Positions 25,500-36,146 of a DNA stretch of 64,000 bases are shown piece after piece. Each line of letters starts with the position of its first letter. Position 1 is the first letter of the stretch. The notes beneath the pieces were generated by a model. It was not told the origin of the DNA. It was given only the letters and a program-made list of their open reading frames with translations, and ran no database searches. Source of the stretch: Gammaproteobacteria bacterium (GTDB lineage: Bacteria; Pseudomonadota; Gammaproteobacteria; SG8-11); assembly GCA_024641505.1 (NCBI GenBank), contig JAHECY010000001.1:1-64000 (forward strand), written 5' to 3'. A program made the translations under genes and the position numbers.

Positions 25500-26378
25500 A
25501 TGAGCATATCAGCGTCTTTGGTGAAGGAACTGCGTGAACGTACCGGTTCCGGCATGATGGAATGCAAAAAGGCATTGGTGGAAACCAATGGGGATATTGA
25601 AGCCGCGGTTGAAGCACTGCGCAAGTCCGGCCTCGCCAAGGCGGACAAGAAAGCCGGTCGCACTGCAGCGGACGGTGTCATTAAAATTCTGATTTCCGAA
25701 AGTGGCAAGCAAGGCACGATCGTGGAGATCAACTGCGAAACAGACTTTGTGGCCAAGGATGCGAACTTCGTCAGCTTCAGCGACGCGGTCGTTAACCGGG
25801 TACTGGCGGACAAGCCCGCGGATCTCGACGCGTTACAGGCATTGCCATTGAACGGCAAAGTCAGCGTGCTTGACACCCAAAAAGCGCTGGTGGCTAAGAT
25901 CGGCGAAAACATCAACGTACGACGCTTCCAGATCCTCGCTGCCAAAGGCAGGCTGATCAGCTATTCGCATAGCGGTCGAATCGGCGTGGTCATCGACCTG
26001 GAAGGCGGCGATGACGAATTGGGCAAGGATCTCGCCATGCATATTGCAGCCAGTCGGCCGATTTGTGTCAGTGAAGAGCAGGTGTCACAGGAGCTGATTG
26101 CCAAGGAAAAGGAAATTTATACCGCCCAGGCCCAGGAAAGCGGCAAACCCGCCGATATCATTGAGAAAATGGTGATGGGACGTATCAAGAAATACCTGAA
26201 GGAAGTAACTCTGCTGGGTCAGCCGTTTGTCAAAGACGGCGATCTCATGGTGGAACAGCTGTTGAAGGACAAGAAAGCTAAGGTTCACTCGTTCGTGCGT
26301 TTCGAGGTCGGAGAAGGGATCGAGAAAAAGCAGGACAACTTCGCCGAAGAGGTGATGGCGCAGGTCAAAGGGAGCTGA
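25500..26378 (+). CDS. tsf: Elongation factor Ts
   Basis: This 292-residue protein regenerates EF-Tu-GTP by releasing GDP. The N-terminal UBA-like domain starts MSISASLVKELRERTGSGMMECKKAL, and the core contains the EF-Tu contact motif INCETDFVAKD. The length is normal. It follows rpsB by about 100 bases, and pyrH begins three bases after its stop, which is the standard rpsB-tsf-pyrH-frr operon. Confidence 0.97.
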   Translation: MSISASLVKELRERTGSGMMECKKALVETNGDIEAAVEALRKSGLAKADKKAGRTAADGVIKILISESGKQGTIVEINCETDFVAKDANFVSFSDAVVNRVLADKPADLDALQALPLNGKVSVLDTQKALVAKIGENINVRRFQILAAKGRLISYSHSGRIGVVIDLEGGDDELGKDLAMHIAASRPICVSEEQVSQELIAKEKEIYTAQAQESGKPADIIEKMVMGRIKKYLKEVTLLGQPFVKDGDLMVEQLLKDKKAKVHSFVRFEVGEGIEKKQDNFAEEVMAQVKGS

Positions 26379-26381
26379 GGC

Positions 26382-27113
26382 TTGAGTACCGGATCCAAAC
26401 CCGTCTACCGCCGCGTGCTGCTCAAGCTCAGCGGCGAAGCCTTGATGGGTGATCAGGACTTCGGTATCGATCCGGCCATTCTGGGTCGCATCGCGGTCGA
26501 TGTTAAAAATGTGCTGGACGCAGGTGTGCAGGTGGCGCTGGTAGTCGGCGGCGGTAACATATTTCGTGGCGTCAGCCTGTCGGCTGCCGGCATGGAGCGC
26601 ACAACCGCGGATTATATGGGCATGCTGGCGACGGTAATGAATGCCCTGTCCATGCAAGACGCCCTGGAGAAGACCGGACTCAAAGTGCGTGTCATGTCCG
26701 CCCTGCACATTCATCAGGTCTGCGAAAGTTACATCCAGCGACGGGCGGTGCGGCATATGGAGAAAGGCCGTATCGTCATCTTTGCCGCCGGTACCGGCAA
26801 TCCGTTTTTTACCACGGACTCCGCCGCCAGTTTGCGCGGTATTGAAATCGGTGCCGACCTGGTGCTCAAAGCTACCAAGGTGGACGGTGTGTACACAGCG
26901 GATCCGAAGAAATTTCCGGACGCTCAAAAATACACACGGATCACGTATGATGAGGCACTGGAAAAGCGCTTGATGGTGATGGATGCCACCGCCATTGCGT
27001 TGTGCCGGGATTGCAATATGCCGTTACGGGTGTTCGACATGAATAAAGCTGGCGCCCTGATGCGGATCATCCAAGGTGAGGATGAAGGAACGCTTATCGA
27101 AAGGGGGAGTTAG
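26382..27113 (+). CDS. pyrH: Uridylate kinase
   Basis: UMP kinase of the amino-acid kinase fold makes UDP from UMP. At 243 residues it has normal length. Motifs are [34 protein letters not shown] and [12 protein letters not shown]. The start is TTG 26382 ([20 protein letters not shown]), supported by GGAGCTGAGG just upstream and by the family N-terminus. It sits three bases after tsf and two bases before frr. Confidence 0.96.
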   Translation: MSTGSKPVYRRVLLKLSGEALMGDQDFGIDPAILGRIAVDVKNVLDAGVQVALVVGGGNIFRGVSLSAAGMERTTADYMGMLATVMNALSMQDALEKTGLKVRVMSALHIHQVCESYIQRRAVRHMEKGRIVIFAAGTGNPFFTTDSAASLRGIEIGADLVLKATKVDGVYTADPKKFPDAQKYTRITYDEALEKRLMVMDATAIALCRDCNMPLRVFDMNKAGALMRIIQGEDEGTLIERGS

Positions 27114-27115
27114 GC

Positions 27116-27673
27116 ATGATCGAAGATATTAAAAAAGATGCCGAAACGCGCATGCGCAAATCTATCGAATCATTGAAACATGATTTGGCGAAGATGCGCA
27201 CCGGCCGCGCCCATGCCGGATTATTGGACCATGTGATGGTACCCTATTATGGTTCGGATATGCCGTTGAAGCAGATTGCCAACGTTACGGTCACGGACTC
27301 GCGCATGTTGACGGTCAGCGTCTGGGAAAAAAACATGGGTCCAGTGGTGGAGAAGGCGATTCGTGACTGCGACCTGGGATTGAACCCGGCCGGGGCTGGA
27401 GAGGTCATACGTGTGCCGTTGCCGGCGTTGACCGAGGAAAGACGCCGGGACATGATCAAGTTGGTGCGGGCGGAAGCGGAAAACAGCCGCGTCTCCATAC
27501 GTAATATCCGCCGGGATGCCAACCAGGATCTCAAGGATCTGCTTAAGGAAAAAGAGATCAGCGAAGACGATGAGCGTCGCGGTCAGGATGATATCCAGAA
27601 ACTGACCAATAAATATGTCGCGGAGGTCGATAAGCTCCTGGAGGAAAAAGAGAAGGATCTCATGGAGATCTGA
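27116..27673 (+). CDS. frr: Ribosome recycling factor
   Basis: This 185-residue factor releases ribosomes after termination together with EF-G. Typical stretches are [29 protein letters not shown] and IPLP-type [39 protein letters not shown]. The AAAGGGGGAG ribosome site lies at the end of pyrH. After the stop, a hairpin with a GCAA tetraloop (27694-27715) may mark a transcript end before uppS. Confidence 0.97.
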   Translation: MIEDIKKDAETRMRKSIESLKHDLAKMRTGRAHAGLLDHVMVPYYGSDMPLKQIANVTVTDSRMLTVSVWEKNMGPVVEKAIRDCDLGLNPAGAGEVIRVPLPALTEERRRDMIKLVRAEAENSRVSIRNIRRDANQDLKDLLKEKEISEDDERRGQDDIQKLTNKYVAEVDKLLEEKEKDLMEI

Positions 27674-27693
27674 GGTACGGGTAACAGGTCACC

Positions 27694-27715
27694 GTGGTTG
27701 GCGCAAGCCAGCCGC
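27694..27715 (+). terminator. Hairpin with GCAA loop after frr
   Basis: A 9-base stem (two G-U pairs) closed by a GCAA tetraloop starts about 20 bases after the frr stop. No T-run follows. The 227-base gap to uppS is the longest in this cluster and may carry a partial terminator plus a uppS promoter. Confidence 0.35.
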
Positions 27716-27900
27716 CAGGTGCGCTTCAATGACTGTCCCGCAGAGGATACGCAGCAACCTGTAAGACCTGATACCAACGCGGTATCGACCAACCGGCCCG
27801 TTTGTTGTGGTAACGTACCAGCATCCATGGCCACCGCGCTCCCGTAATATTGTAAATTGATTCCTGTTTTCCGAAACTGGCCAGCACTGGTTGTGACTCG

Positions 27901-28665
27901 ATGTCAAACAATGATCAAGATATACAGCGCTACCGGTTGAACCTGCCCCGGCATGTCTGCATCATCATGGATGGTAATGGCCGCTGGGCGGAGCAACGGG
28001 GTAAACTCCGCATCGCGGGCCATCGTGCCGGCGTTGAAACCGTGCGCACCATTGTCGAGGCCAGCGGCGAGTATGGCATCGAAGTGCTCACCCTGTTCGC
28101 TTTCAGCAGCGAGAACTGGCGACGTCCCGCGCAGGAAGTGGGCATGTTGATGGAGCTGTTTGTCACGGCTCTGACCCGCGAAGTCCGCAAACTTCACCGC
28201 AATAATGTCCGGTTACGCGTGATCGGCGATATCGGCGCTTTCGATACCAAGTTGCAGCAAAGTATCCATGAGGCAGAGGCTCTAACGCGGGACAATACCG
28301 GTCTGACCCTGGTCATCGCCGCTAATTATGGCGGCCGTTGGGATGTGACCCAGGCGGTGCGTGCGTTGGCGCAGGAGGTGGCGGCGGGTACGCTGAACCC
28401 CGCTGACATTACCGAAGAACGGATTCAGGCCCGACTCTGCGTGCGTGAATTACCAGAACCGGATTTATTCATCCGTACCGGCGGCGAGCAAAGAATCAGC
28501 AACTTTCTGCTGTGGCAGTTATCCTACACGGAGCTGTATTTTACCGATGTGCTTTGGCCGGATTTCGATAAACAGGCATTCGATGTAGCCCTGCAGTCCT
28601 TTGCCCAGCGGCAACGCCGCTTTGGGCGCACCGGCAACCAGGTGGAGCAGTTGACTCGTGCTTAA
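27901..28665 (+). CDS. uppS: Undecaprenyl diphosphate synthase
   Basis: This 254-residue cis-prenyltransferase makes the C55 lipid carrier for peptidoglycan and O-antigen. Conserved motifs are CIIMDGNGRWAEQRG with the catalytic Asp, GHRAGVETVR, TLFAFSSENWRRP, and the C-terminal DLFIRTGGEQRISNFLLWQLSYTELYF. Its end overlaps the cdsA GTG start by eight bases. It belongs with dxr, ispD and ispF of the same pathway in this window. Confidence 0.97.
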   Translation: MSNNDQDIQRYRLNLPRHVCIIMDGNGRWAEQRGKLRIAGHRAGVETVRTIVEASGEYGIEVLTLFAFSSENWRRPAQEVGMLMELFVTALTREVRKLHRNNVRLRVIGDIGAFDTKLQQSIHEAEALTRDNTGLTLVIAANYGGRWDVTQAVRALAQEVAAGTLNPADITEERIQARLCVRELPEPDLFIRTGGEQRISNFLLWQLSYTELYFTDVLWPDFDKQAFDVALQSFAQRQRRFGRTGNQVEQLTRA

Positions 28666-29485
28666 ACAGCGCCTGCTTACCGCCCTGGGGTTGGCACTAG
28701 CGCTGACAACACTGATTTTTCTGCTGCCGACGATGCTGTTTTCCGCGGTGCTGGCCCTGGCCATCGTGATCGGCGCTCTGGAATGGAATCATCTGGCGGG
28801 GTTGGATTCCGCAATCGAAAAAACCCTGTTTCTGGCGCTGGTCGGTGCCGGTTTCATCGGCCTGTGGCTGCTGTCCACACGGGCTCCCGAGTTCGAAATT
28901 TATGTGTTTGGCGCCGGCCTGGTATGGTGGCTACTGGCAATACTGTGGCTGACAGTATTATCTCAGCGGTTGCTGTTGCGGCAATTACCGGCGGCGTTGC
29001 GTATGGTGGCGGGTTTGCTGGTGTTGTTGCCCTGCTGGTATGCGCTGACGGTACTGCATGGCCACGAAAATTTCGGGCCGGCCTATGTGTTCTTTTTTCT
29101 CTGGATTACTTCATGGGCGGACAGTGGCGCGTTTTTCGTCGGCCGCAAATTCGGTAAAACCAAGCTGGCACCGGTGATCAGTCCGGGAAAAAGCTGGGAA
29201 GGAGTAGCCGGCGGCTTTGCTGCTGTCGCGGTAGTGGCTGTGGTGGGTGCCTGGCTGTTGGGGCTGTCGCTCACCGGTGCGCTGTGGTTGCTGGTGGTAT
29301 GTTTTGTTACGGTCCCGTTCTGTATCATTGGCGATTTACTGGAAAGTTTGTTCAAGCGCCAGGCCCAGGTCAAGGACAGTGGTCAGTTACTTCCCGGCCA
29401 TGGCGGCATGTTGGATCGAATCGACAGCCTGACCGCCGCCGGGCCAATCTTCATGTTGATGCTGTTGCTGGGGGTCGGGTCATGA
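28658..29485 (+). CDS. cdsA: Phosphatidate cytidylyltransferase
   Basis: This 275-residue integral membrane enzyme makes CDP-diacylglycerol. It has about seven to eight hydrophobic segments and the C-terminal signature [19 protein letters not shown] with [12 protein letters not shown] further upstream. It starts at GTG 28658 inside the end of uppS and ends in ATGA, overlapping the dxr start, so uppS, cdsA and dxr are translationally coupled. Confidence 0.96.
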   Translation: MLKQRLLTALGLALALTTLIFLLPTMLFSAVLALAIVIGALEWNHLAGLDSAIEKTLFLALVGAGFIGLWLLSTRAPEFEIYVFGAGLVWWLLAILWLTVLSQRLLLRQLPAALRMVAGLLVLLPCWYALTVLHGHENFGPAYVFFFLWITSWADSGAFFVGRKFGKTKLAPVISPGKSWEGVAGGFAAVAVVAVVGAWLLGLSLTGALWLLVVCFVTVPFCIIGDLLESLFKRQAQVKDSGQLLPGHGGMLDRIDSLTAAGPIFMLMLLLGVGS

Positions 29486-30681
29486 ATGCCTCCAGCGGAA
29501 ACACGTCGGGTATCGCATTACTGGGTGCCACCGGTTCCATCGGCCTCAGTACTCTGGACGTGGTGCGACGTCATCCGGGCAGATTCCATGTGACGGCGCT
29601 GGTGGGTAAATCGCAAGTGGCGCGCATGGCGCAATTATGTCAGGAATTTCAGCCGCGCTATGCAGTAATGGCGGCGCCGGAAGAGAGCGCGCAATTGCGG
29701 GCGATGCTCGCGCAACAGGATTGTGCCTGCGAGGTGTTAACGGGTGTGGCAGCCATGGAGCAGGTGGTGGCGGCGCCGGAAACCGATGTGGTGGTCGCAG
29801 CGATCGTTGGGGCGGCAGGATTGTTGCCGACCTTGGCGGCGGCCCGGGCCGGAAAACGTATTCTCCTGGCAAACAAGGAAGCCCTGGTCATGTCGGGTCA
29901 GTTGTTTATGGACACGGCTCGCAATCATCACGCTACGCTGTTGCCGGTAGACAGCGAACACAACGCTATTTTTCAGTGTTTACCTCCATATCCCATTGAG
30001 AACCTTGCCCGAGCGGGCGTTGATCGCATTCTGCTTACCGCATCCGGGGGACCATTTCACGGCATGGCCTTATCTCAACTGGAGTCGGTTACGCCCGAAC
30101 AGGCTTGCAAGCACCCCAATTGGGTGATGGGTAGAAAAATTTCGGTGGATTCCGCCACGATGATGAATAAAGGACTGGAGGTTATTGAAGCCTGCTGGCT
30201 GTTTGATGCTACCGTGGACCAGATTCAGGTGGTGATCCACCCGCAAAGCGTCATTCATTCCATGGTGCAATATCGGGATGGCTCGGTGCTGGCGCAATTG
30301 GGAAATCCGGATATGCGCACTCCCATCGCCAACGCCCTGGCCTGGCCCGAACGCATCCAGTCCGGGGTCGCTTCTCTGGATTTGTTCAAGGTTGGGCGCC
30401 TGGATTTCCAGGAGCCGGACTTGAAACATCTGCCTTGTCTACGGTTGGCCATGGAAGCCGCCCGTGTCGGTGGAACCGCGTCTGCCGTGCTAAATGCGGC
30501 AAATGAAATCGCAGTCGCTGCTTTTTTAGACAAAAAGATCCGCTTTACCCAGATCGCGGCAGTAGTGGAAGATACAATGGAGGCTTTACCGACAGCCTCC
30601 GCGAAATCGCTGGAAGCGATATTGGCGGCGGACGAGCAGGCTAGGGCTATCGCCTTAAATCAAGTGCGTACTCGAGGATAA
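29482..30681 (+). CDS. dxr: 1-deoxy-D-xylulose 5-phosphate reductoisomerase
   Basis: This 399-residue NADPH enzyme makes methylerythritol phosphate for isoprenoids. The NADPH site is [17 protein letters not shown]; the active-site stretches are [25 protein letters not shown] and [23 protein letters not shown]. The start ATG 29482 overlaps the cdsA stop by four bases. ispD and ispF of the same pathway are about 20 kb downstream, and uppS, its end user, is two genes upstream. Confidence 0.97.
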   Translation: MNASSGNTSGIALLGATGSIGLSTLDVVRRHPGRFHVTALVGKSQVARMAQLCQEFQPRYAVMAAPEESAQLRAMLAQQDCACEVLTGVAAMEQVVAAPETDVVVAAIVGAAGLLPTLAAARAGKRILLANKEALVMSGQLFMDTARNHHATLLPVDSEHNAIFQCLPPYPIENLARAGVDRILLTASGGPFHGMALSQLESVTPEQACKHPNWVMGRKISVDSATMMNKGLEVIEACWLFDATVDQIQVVIHPQSVIHSMVQYRDGSVLAQLGNPDMRTPIANALAWPERIQSGVASLDLFKVGRLDFQEPDLKHLPCLRLAMEAARVGGTASAVLNAANEIAVAAFLDKKIRFTQIAAVVEDTMEALPTASAKSLEAILAADEQARAIALNQVRTRG

Positions 30682-30685
30682 TACT

Positions 30686-32059
30686 GTGTCTATGGGTAAC
30701 ATATTGTTTTCATCGGTTGCTTTTATCGTCGCCCTTGGGTTGCTGATTACCATCCATGAATTCGGTCATTTCTGGGTTGCCCGTCGTGCCGGGGTTAAGG
30801 TGTTGCGATTTTCCGTTGGTTTCGGCAAGGCCTTATGGAAAAAAACCACGGGACCGGACAATACGGAATACATGCTGGCCGCGATTCCCCTGGGAGGCTA
30901 CGTCAAGATGCTCGACGAGCGGGAAGGGGAGGTTGCCGAGCATGAATTGCACCGGGCGTTCAACCGGCAGTCCCTCGCCAAACGCAGTGCGATAGTTTTT
31001 GCCGGACCCTTGTTCAATTTTTTATTCGCAATCGTGGCGTATTGGTTGATGTTTGTCATCGGCCTGCAAGGCATCAAACCGGTAATCGGGACTGTGACCG
31101 AGAATTCGCCGGCGGCGATGGCCGGTTTACAGGCAGCGGATGAAATTGTCGCCGTTGCGGATCATGCCACGCCCACCTGGGATGCGGTGCGCCAGGCTAT
31201 CTTGACCGGTGTCTTCGACAGCGGCCAGGTGCGGTTGACGGTACGACGTCCCGGCGTTACGGAACGCGATATCAATCTGCGACTGGACGAAAATTTTATC
31301 AACGATGTGAAAGACGGCCGGGTACTTGAAAAACTGGGGTTACAGATGGTGCTGCCGACATTGCCGGCGATCATCGGCGAAGTCATCCCGGGGAAGGTTG
31401 CGCAAAAAGCCGGACTGCTTGCCGGCGACAAGGTACAGTCCGCAAATGGCGAGGCGATCAGCGAGTGGGACCAGTGGGTGCGGGTTATTCGCGCGCATCC
31501 CGGCAAGGCGGTACCGGTTACCGTGGAACGGCAAGGTCAAACCATAGAATTCGTCCTGACTCCAGATACGGTAGATTTCAATGGCGAGACCATTGGCCAG
31601 ATCGGCGCCGCCCCGTTACCCCCCGGCCCCGTGCCGGAACATTTACAAGCCGTTGTGCGCTATGGGCCTGTCGAAGCGTTGATCACAGCAACAACAAAGA
31701 CTTGGGATATGTCGGTGCTTACATTGCGGATGTTAGGTAAAATGATCATCGGCAAGGTGTCGCTGGAAAATTTAAGCGGACCGATTACCATCGCAAAGTA
31801 TGCCGGTTATACCGCCAGCGCCGGTCTGCCGACGTTCCTGGCATTTCTGGCCATTGTCAGCGTGAGTCTGGGTGTATTAAATTTACTCCCTATTCCCGTG
31901 CTGGACGGTGGCCATCTCATGTTCTACGGCATCGAGTGGATCAAGGGCGGACCACTGTCGGAAAGCTATCAGGTGAGAATGCAGCAAGTGGGTCTGGCGG
32001 TTTTGCTGTTGCTGATGTCAATAGCCTTATATAACGATTTTGCGCGTATTTTAGAATAA
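30686..32059 (+). CDS. rseP: RseP site-2 intramembrane zinc protease
   Basis: This 457-residue inner-membrane protease cleaves the anti-sigma factor RseA in envelope stress and clears signal peptides. The zinc motif HExxH is in TIHEFGHFW (near residue 22), and the third ligand is in PVLDGGHLM near the C-terminus. Two PDZ modules lie between (GTVTENSPAAMAGLQAADEIVAV and GEVIPGKVAQKAGLLAGDKVQSA). GTG 30686 with GAGGA seven to eight bases upstream is the preferred start; ATG 30692 is close. bamA follows after 18 bases. Confidence 0.96.
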   Translation: MSMGNILFSSVAFIVALGLLITIHEFGHFWVARRAGVKVLRFSVGFGKALWKKTTGPDNTEYMLAAIPLGGYVKMLDEREGEVAEHELHRAFNRQSLAKRSAIVFAGPLFNFLFAIVAYWLMFVIGLQGIKPVIGTVTENSPAAMAGLQAADEIVAVADHATPTWDAVRQAILTGVFDSGQVRLTVRRPGVTERDINLRLDENFINDVKDGRVLEKLGLQMVLPTLPAIIGEVIPGKVAQKAGLLAGDKVQSANGEAISEWDQWVRVIRAHPGKAVPVTVERQGQTIEFVLTPDTVDFNGETIGQIGAAPLPPGPVPEHLQAVVRYGPVEALITATTKTWDMSVLTLRMLGKMIIGKVSLENLSGPITIAKYAGYTASAGLPTFLAFLAIVSVSLGVLNLLPIPVLDGGHLMFYGIEWIKGGPLSESYQVRMQQVGLAVLLLLMSIALYNDFARILE

Positions 32060-32077
32060 TAAAGGATAACGAACTCA

Positions 32078-34471
32078 ATGCTGTACGGGGTATCAGGACG
32101 CGCCAAGTCGATTTTATTCGCGTTGTTTCTAGTGTTTTCCCAGGTTGGCGCCGCGGAAGATTTCATCGTCAAGAATATCAGTGTAACCGGTTTGCAACGG
32201 GTATCCGTGGGCACCGTGTTGAACTATCTGCCGCTCAAGGTCGGTGATCTCGTAACCTCCGACAAAGCCGCGGAAGCGATTCGAAGCTTGTATAAAACGG
32301 GATTTTTTGCCGATATTCAACTCTATCAGAAAGCTGATGTGCTGATCATCGACGTCGAGGAACGGCCCGCGATCGCGAGCATCAGCATTTCCGGAAATGA
32401 AGGCATTACCAGTGAAGTTCTGGAAAAAGCTCTCAAGGAAGTGGGTCTGGCGGAAAATCGCGTGTTCAATCGCTCGTTGCTGGACCAGATGGAGCAGGAA
32501 ATTCGGCGCCAATACGTTTCGTTGGGCAAATACGCGGTCAAGATCGAATCCCGTATCACCACCCGCGAACGCAATCGCGTCGATGTCGCGATCATCGTTA
32601 CCGAAGGGACCTCGGCACGTATCACCCGCATTAACATCATCGGCAACAAAGTGTTCGATGAAAAGCTGTTGCAGAGTGAATTTGAGCTCACCGGACCCGA
32701 ATTCAGCACGCTGTTCACCGACAGTGATAAGTACTCCAAACAGAAATTGCAGGGCGACCTGGAAAAGCTGCGCTCCTATTACCTGGATCGCGGCTATATC
32801 AAGTTTGAAATTCTGTCCACCCAGGTGGCGATTTCTCCCGATAAGGAAAATATTTACATTACCGTGGTCATCAATGAAGGGGAGCAATACTCCGTCAAGG
32901 ATGTGAAATTGTTGGGTGAGATGGTGGTGGATGAGAAGGAGCTGCAGGGTCTGGTGACGGTAAAATCAGGCGAAGTTTTCTCGCGTCGGCTGGTCACCGA
33001 ATCCAGTACCGCCATCAGCGACCGTCTGGGTGACGACGGTTATGCCTTCGCCAACGTCAATGCGGTACCGGATATCGACGATACCAACAAGACCGTGGTG
33101 TTGACTTACTTTATCGATCCGGGAAATCGCGTGTATGTGCGCCGCATCAATATCAGTGGCAACGAAGAAACCGCTGACGATGTAATTCGCCGGGAGTTGC
33201 GTCAGCTGGAAAGCGGCTGGTTTACGCCAAAGAAAATGAACCGGTCCAAGATACGCCTGCAACGACTGGGTTTCTTCGAGGATGTGGCGATCGAAACGCC
33301 CGCGGTGCCGGGCACCTCCGATCAGGTGGATGTTAATGTAAAAGTCACCGAAGGTTCCCGCGGGCAACTGCAGGCCGGTGTCGGCTATGGCGACACCAGC
33401 GGTTTGCTGCTCAACGCCAATGTCGTGCTGAACAACTTCGTCGGTACCGGCAAGCGTGTCAGTCTGGAAGCGAACAAGGACGATTATCGCAAGAATCTGC
33501 AATTCTCCTGGACCAATCCCTATTACACCGACAGCGGCATCAGCCGCACTCTGTCGGTATTTTACTCAAGTCTGGATGCGGACAAAGGTGATTTTGGCAA
33601 CTATGCGACCGATGATACCGGTGCCCGCGCCAACTATGGATTTCCCCTTTCGGAATTCAATACCGCCCGCTTTGGTTTGGAGTACAAAAATTCCTTGCTT
33701 CGATTGAGTCAGAAGAAGGATCTATCGAGCCAGGAGTGTAAGGATGATTCCAATAGCTCGAATTGTCAGTACCTGGTCCCCGATTCCTTCCGGTACTGGC
33801 TGAATCACGATATGAATCAATTCACGGAACGCTACAATGTGGTGAGCATGGACGTGGGTTGGACTCGGGATACCCGTAACCGGACGTTCCTGGCTGACAA
33901 TGGCTATTTGCAGCGCTTTTTCATGGATGTCGCTACCCCCGCCGGTGATTTGACCTATTTCAAGGTGGGGCATGATCAAGAAGTGAACTGGGAGCTGGCG
34001 GAGGGTTGGGTATTTCAGGTGCGCACGTCTCTAGGATACGGCCAGGGTTACGGTAAAGATTCTAAGGAATTACCCTTCTTTGAACGTTATCGTGCAGGGG
34101 GGACCAAGTCGGTACGTGGTTACCAATCGTACAGCTTAGGGCCCCGGGATGCCCGTACCGGGGATGTGGTGGGCGGCGACGCCAAGTTCGTGACAAATCT
34201 CGAGTTGATTTTTCCCTTCCCTTTCGCGGAGAATAGCAAAAGCTTCCGGGTCAGTACTTTCGTGGACACGGGTACCGTGCGTCTGCTGAACAAGGCTTCC
34301 CGGGAGACCATTGATCCAAGTATCAGCAATAAGCTCAGATCAGCCTATGGTTTCTCCGCACTCTGGGTGAGTCCGATAGGGGTGTTCTCCTTCAACTGGG
34401 GCTGGCCGATTGGTGAGGAACAGGGCGACAAGACGAAAGTTTTTCAGTGGTACATCGGTGCACCATTTTAG
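32078..34471 (+). CDS. bamA: Outer-membrane assembly factor BamA
   Basis: BamA inserts beta-barrel proteins into the outer membrane. The 797-residue precursor has a signal peptide (SILFALFLVFSQVGAAE), five POTRA domains (about 25-425) and a 16-strand barrel. The barrel contains the conserved VRGY motif (GGTKSVRGYQSYSLGPRDA) and ends in a C-terminal phenylalanine (VFQWYIGAPF), the outer-membrane signal. Two cysteines (QECKDDSNSSNC) lie in an extracellular loop and could form a disulfide. Its neighbours rseP and skp are the usual ones. Confidence 0.97.
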   Translation: MLYGVSGRAKSILFALFLVFSQVGAAEDFIVKNISVTGLQRVSVGTVLNYLPLKVGDLVTSDKAAEAIRSLYKTGFFADIQLYQKADVLIIDVEERPAIASISISGNEGITSEVLEKALKEVGLAENRVFNRSLLDQMEQEIRRQYVSLGKYAVKIESRITTRERNRVDVAIIVTEGTSARITRINIIGNKVFDEKLLQSEFELTGPEFSTLFTDSDKYSKQKLQGDLEKLRSYYLDRGYIKFEILSTQVAISPDKENIYITVVINEGEQYSVKDVKLLGEMVVDEKELQGLVTVKSGEVFSRRLVTESSTAISDRLGDDGYAFANVNAVPDIDDTNKTVVLTYFIDPGNRVYVRRINISGNEETADDVIRRELRQLESGWFTPKKMNRSKIRLQRLGFFEDVAIETPAVPGTSDQVDVNVKVTEGSRGQLQAGVGYGDTSGLLLNANVVLNNFVGTGKRVSLEANKDDYRKNLQFSWTNPYYTDSGISRTLSVFYSSLDADKGDFGNYATDDTGARANYGFPLSEFNTARFGLEYKNSLLRLSQKKDLSSQECKDDSNSSNCQYLVPDSFRYWLNHDMNQFTERYNVVSMDVGWTRDTRNRTFLADNGYLQRFFMDVATPAGDLTYFKVGHDQEVNWELAEGWVFQVRTSLGYGQGYGKDSKELPFFERYRAGGTKSVRGYQSYSLGPRDARTGDVVGGDAKFVTNLELIFPFPFAENSKSFRVSTFVDTGTVRLLNKASRETIDPSISNKLRSAYGFSALWVSPIGVFSFNWGWPIGEEQGDKTKVFQWYIGAPF

Positions 34472-34505
34472 TTACAATAAGGCCAATGTGATTAGAGCAT
34501 AAAAT

Positions 34506-35051
34506 ATGTTATTGGAATCGACCCGTACCTTTGCTAGTTTCCTTCTGTGGGCAGCGTTGCTGTCGATGCCTATGACGCACGCCCTTGCCGCCAGTTCGGA
34601 ATTGAAAGTGGGCGTCGTCAACGCCGCTAAAGTGCTGGAGGATGCGCCGGAGGCGGAAGCCGCGCGCCGCCGTCTGGAAAAAGAATTCGCGCCCCGTGAC
34701 CAGGACCTGGTGGCAATGCAGAAAAAGCTGCGCGGTATGGAAGAAAAACTGGAGCGTGACGGTGCGGTGATGAGCGATGGGGAGCGCGTGCGCATTGAGC
34801 GTGACCTCACCACATTGAAGCGCGATATTCGCCGGGACCAGGAAGCGTTCCGCGAAGACTTTAATATGCGGCGCAACGAAGAGCTCAGCAAACTGCAACG
34901 CCAGGTATCCGATGTCATCGTGGGTCTGGCCCGGGAAAACGGCTTTGACCTCATCCTGACCGACGGTGTGCTCTATGCAAGCGATAAAGTGGATATTACC
35001 GAACAAGTGCTCAAACGCCTCCATGGACAAGGTTCCCTGGACAAGAAATAA
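34506..35051 (+). CDS. skp: Periplasmic chaperone Skp/OmpH
   Basis: This 181-residue precursor has a signal peptide ending near SMPMTHALAA and a mature chain starting with the conserved LKVGVVNAAKVLEDAPEA. The middle is a charged coiled coil (ARRRLEKEFAPRDQDLVAMQKKLRGMEEKL), forming the tentacles of the Skp trimer that carries unfolded outer-membrane proteins to BamA. The C-terminal FDLILTDGVLYAS matches the body domain. It is next to bamA as usual. Confidence 0.94.
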   Translation: MLLESTRTFASFLLWAALLSMPMTHALAASSELKVGVVNAAKVLEDAPEAEAARRRLEKEFAPRDQDLVAMQKKLRGMEEKLERDGAVMSDGERVRIERDLTTLKRDIRRDQEAFREDFNMRRNEELSKLQRQVSDVIVGLARENGFDLILTDGVLYASDKVDITEQVLKRLHGQGSLDKK

Positions 35052-35095
35052 CAATTGATCAGACCAGTCATCCCTTATTACTGTTCAACAGCGAA

Positions 35096-36115
35096 ATGTC
35101 CGTGGCCCACACATTAGGTGAATTAGCGACCTTTGTCGGCGGCCGCGTCATCGGCGACGATCATCACGAAATAACCGGCGTCGCCACCCTGGAACGCGCA
35201 CAACGCGGCGATTTGGCGTTTCTCGCCAATAAGAAATACAAAAAATTTCTTGCCGTTACTCAGGCCGGGGCGGTCGTGCTGACCGAGGCCGATGTCGCAC
35301 AGTGTCCGGTCAATGCGGTGGTGGTGGCTGATCCCTATGTTGTTTATGCACGGATTGCGGCATTGCTGCATCCGCCACCAACGCCCCAATGGGGAGTCGC
35401 CGCGACGGCGATAGTCGCCGACGATGTGCTCCTCGGGGAGCCAGTGGCGGTGGGTCCACACGTGGTGATCGGTAAAGGCTGTCAAATCGCTTCCCATGTT
35501 TCCATCGGACCCGGTTGCGTGCTGGGTGATCAAGTAGTTCTTGGACGTGGTACGGTGCTGGAGGCTAACGTCACACTGTGGCACAACACGATCGTAGGCG
35601 ACAATACGTTAATTCATTCGGGCGCAGTGATCGGCGCTGATGGTTTCGGCATCGCTTACGACGGCGGCAAGTGGATCAAGGTCCCGCAGTTGGGGCGCGT
35701 GCGCATCGGCTCCGATGTGGAAATCGGCGCTAACACCACGGTCGATCGCGGTGCTTTGGAAGATACGGAAATTGGTGATGGCGTAAAGCTGGATAACTTG
35801 ATTCAGATTGGTCATAACGTGTGTCTCGGCGCGCACACCGTGATTGCCGCACATACCGCCGTTGCCGGCAGTACCCACATCGGAAAGCATTGCGCGATAG
35901 GCGGCTGCGTGGGTATAGTTGGCCATCTGGAGATATGCGATCTAGTCCAGATAACAGGTGGTTCCGTGGTCACCAAATCCATTACCGAACCAGGTGTATA
36001 TTCTTCGGGCACTCCCCTGGAGATCAATCGCGACTGGCATAAGAATTTCGTGCGTTTCAAACAATTGGAGGAAATGCACAAACGACTGCGCCGGTTGGAA
36101 AAGGGCGCAACATGA
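35096..36115 (+). CDS. lpxD: UDP-3-O-acyl-glucosamine N-acyltransferase
   Basis: LpxD adds the second hydroxyacyl chain of lipid A. The 339-residue protein has an N-terminal uridine-binding domain ([42 protein letters not shown]) and a long left-handed beta-helix with hexapeptide repeats ([28 protein letters not shown]). The catalytic His is expected in LIQIGHNV. The start at ATG 35096 lies 44 bases after skp. It leads the lpxD-fabZ-lpxA-lpxB set. Confidence 0.96.
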   Translation: MSVAHTLGELATFVGGRVIGDDHHEITGVATLERAQRGDLAFLANKKYKKFLAVTQAGAVVLTEADVAQCPVNAVVVADPYVVYARIAALLHPPPTPQWGVAATAIVADDVLLGEPVAVGPHVVIGKGCQIASHVSIGPGCVLGDQVVLGRGTVLEANVTLWHNTIVGDNTLIHSGAVIGADGFGIAYDGGKWIKVPQLGRVRIGSDVEIGANTTVDRGALEDTEIGDGVKLDNLIQIGHNVCLGAHTVIAAHTAVAGSTHIGKHCAIGGCVGIVGHLEICDLVQITGGSVVTKSITEPGVYSSGTPLEINRDWHKNFVRFKQLEEMHKRLRRLEKGAT

Positions 36116-36146
36116 CAACCGTAAGGGTAGAACATTGGAAACTGTA

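Noticed and set aside
26085-26927. 280-codon frame opposite tsf and pyrH
   Set aside because: It spans two conserved genes on the other strand and makes no recognisable protein.
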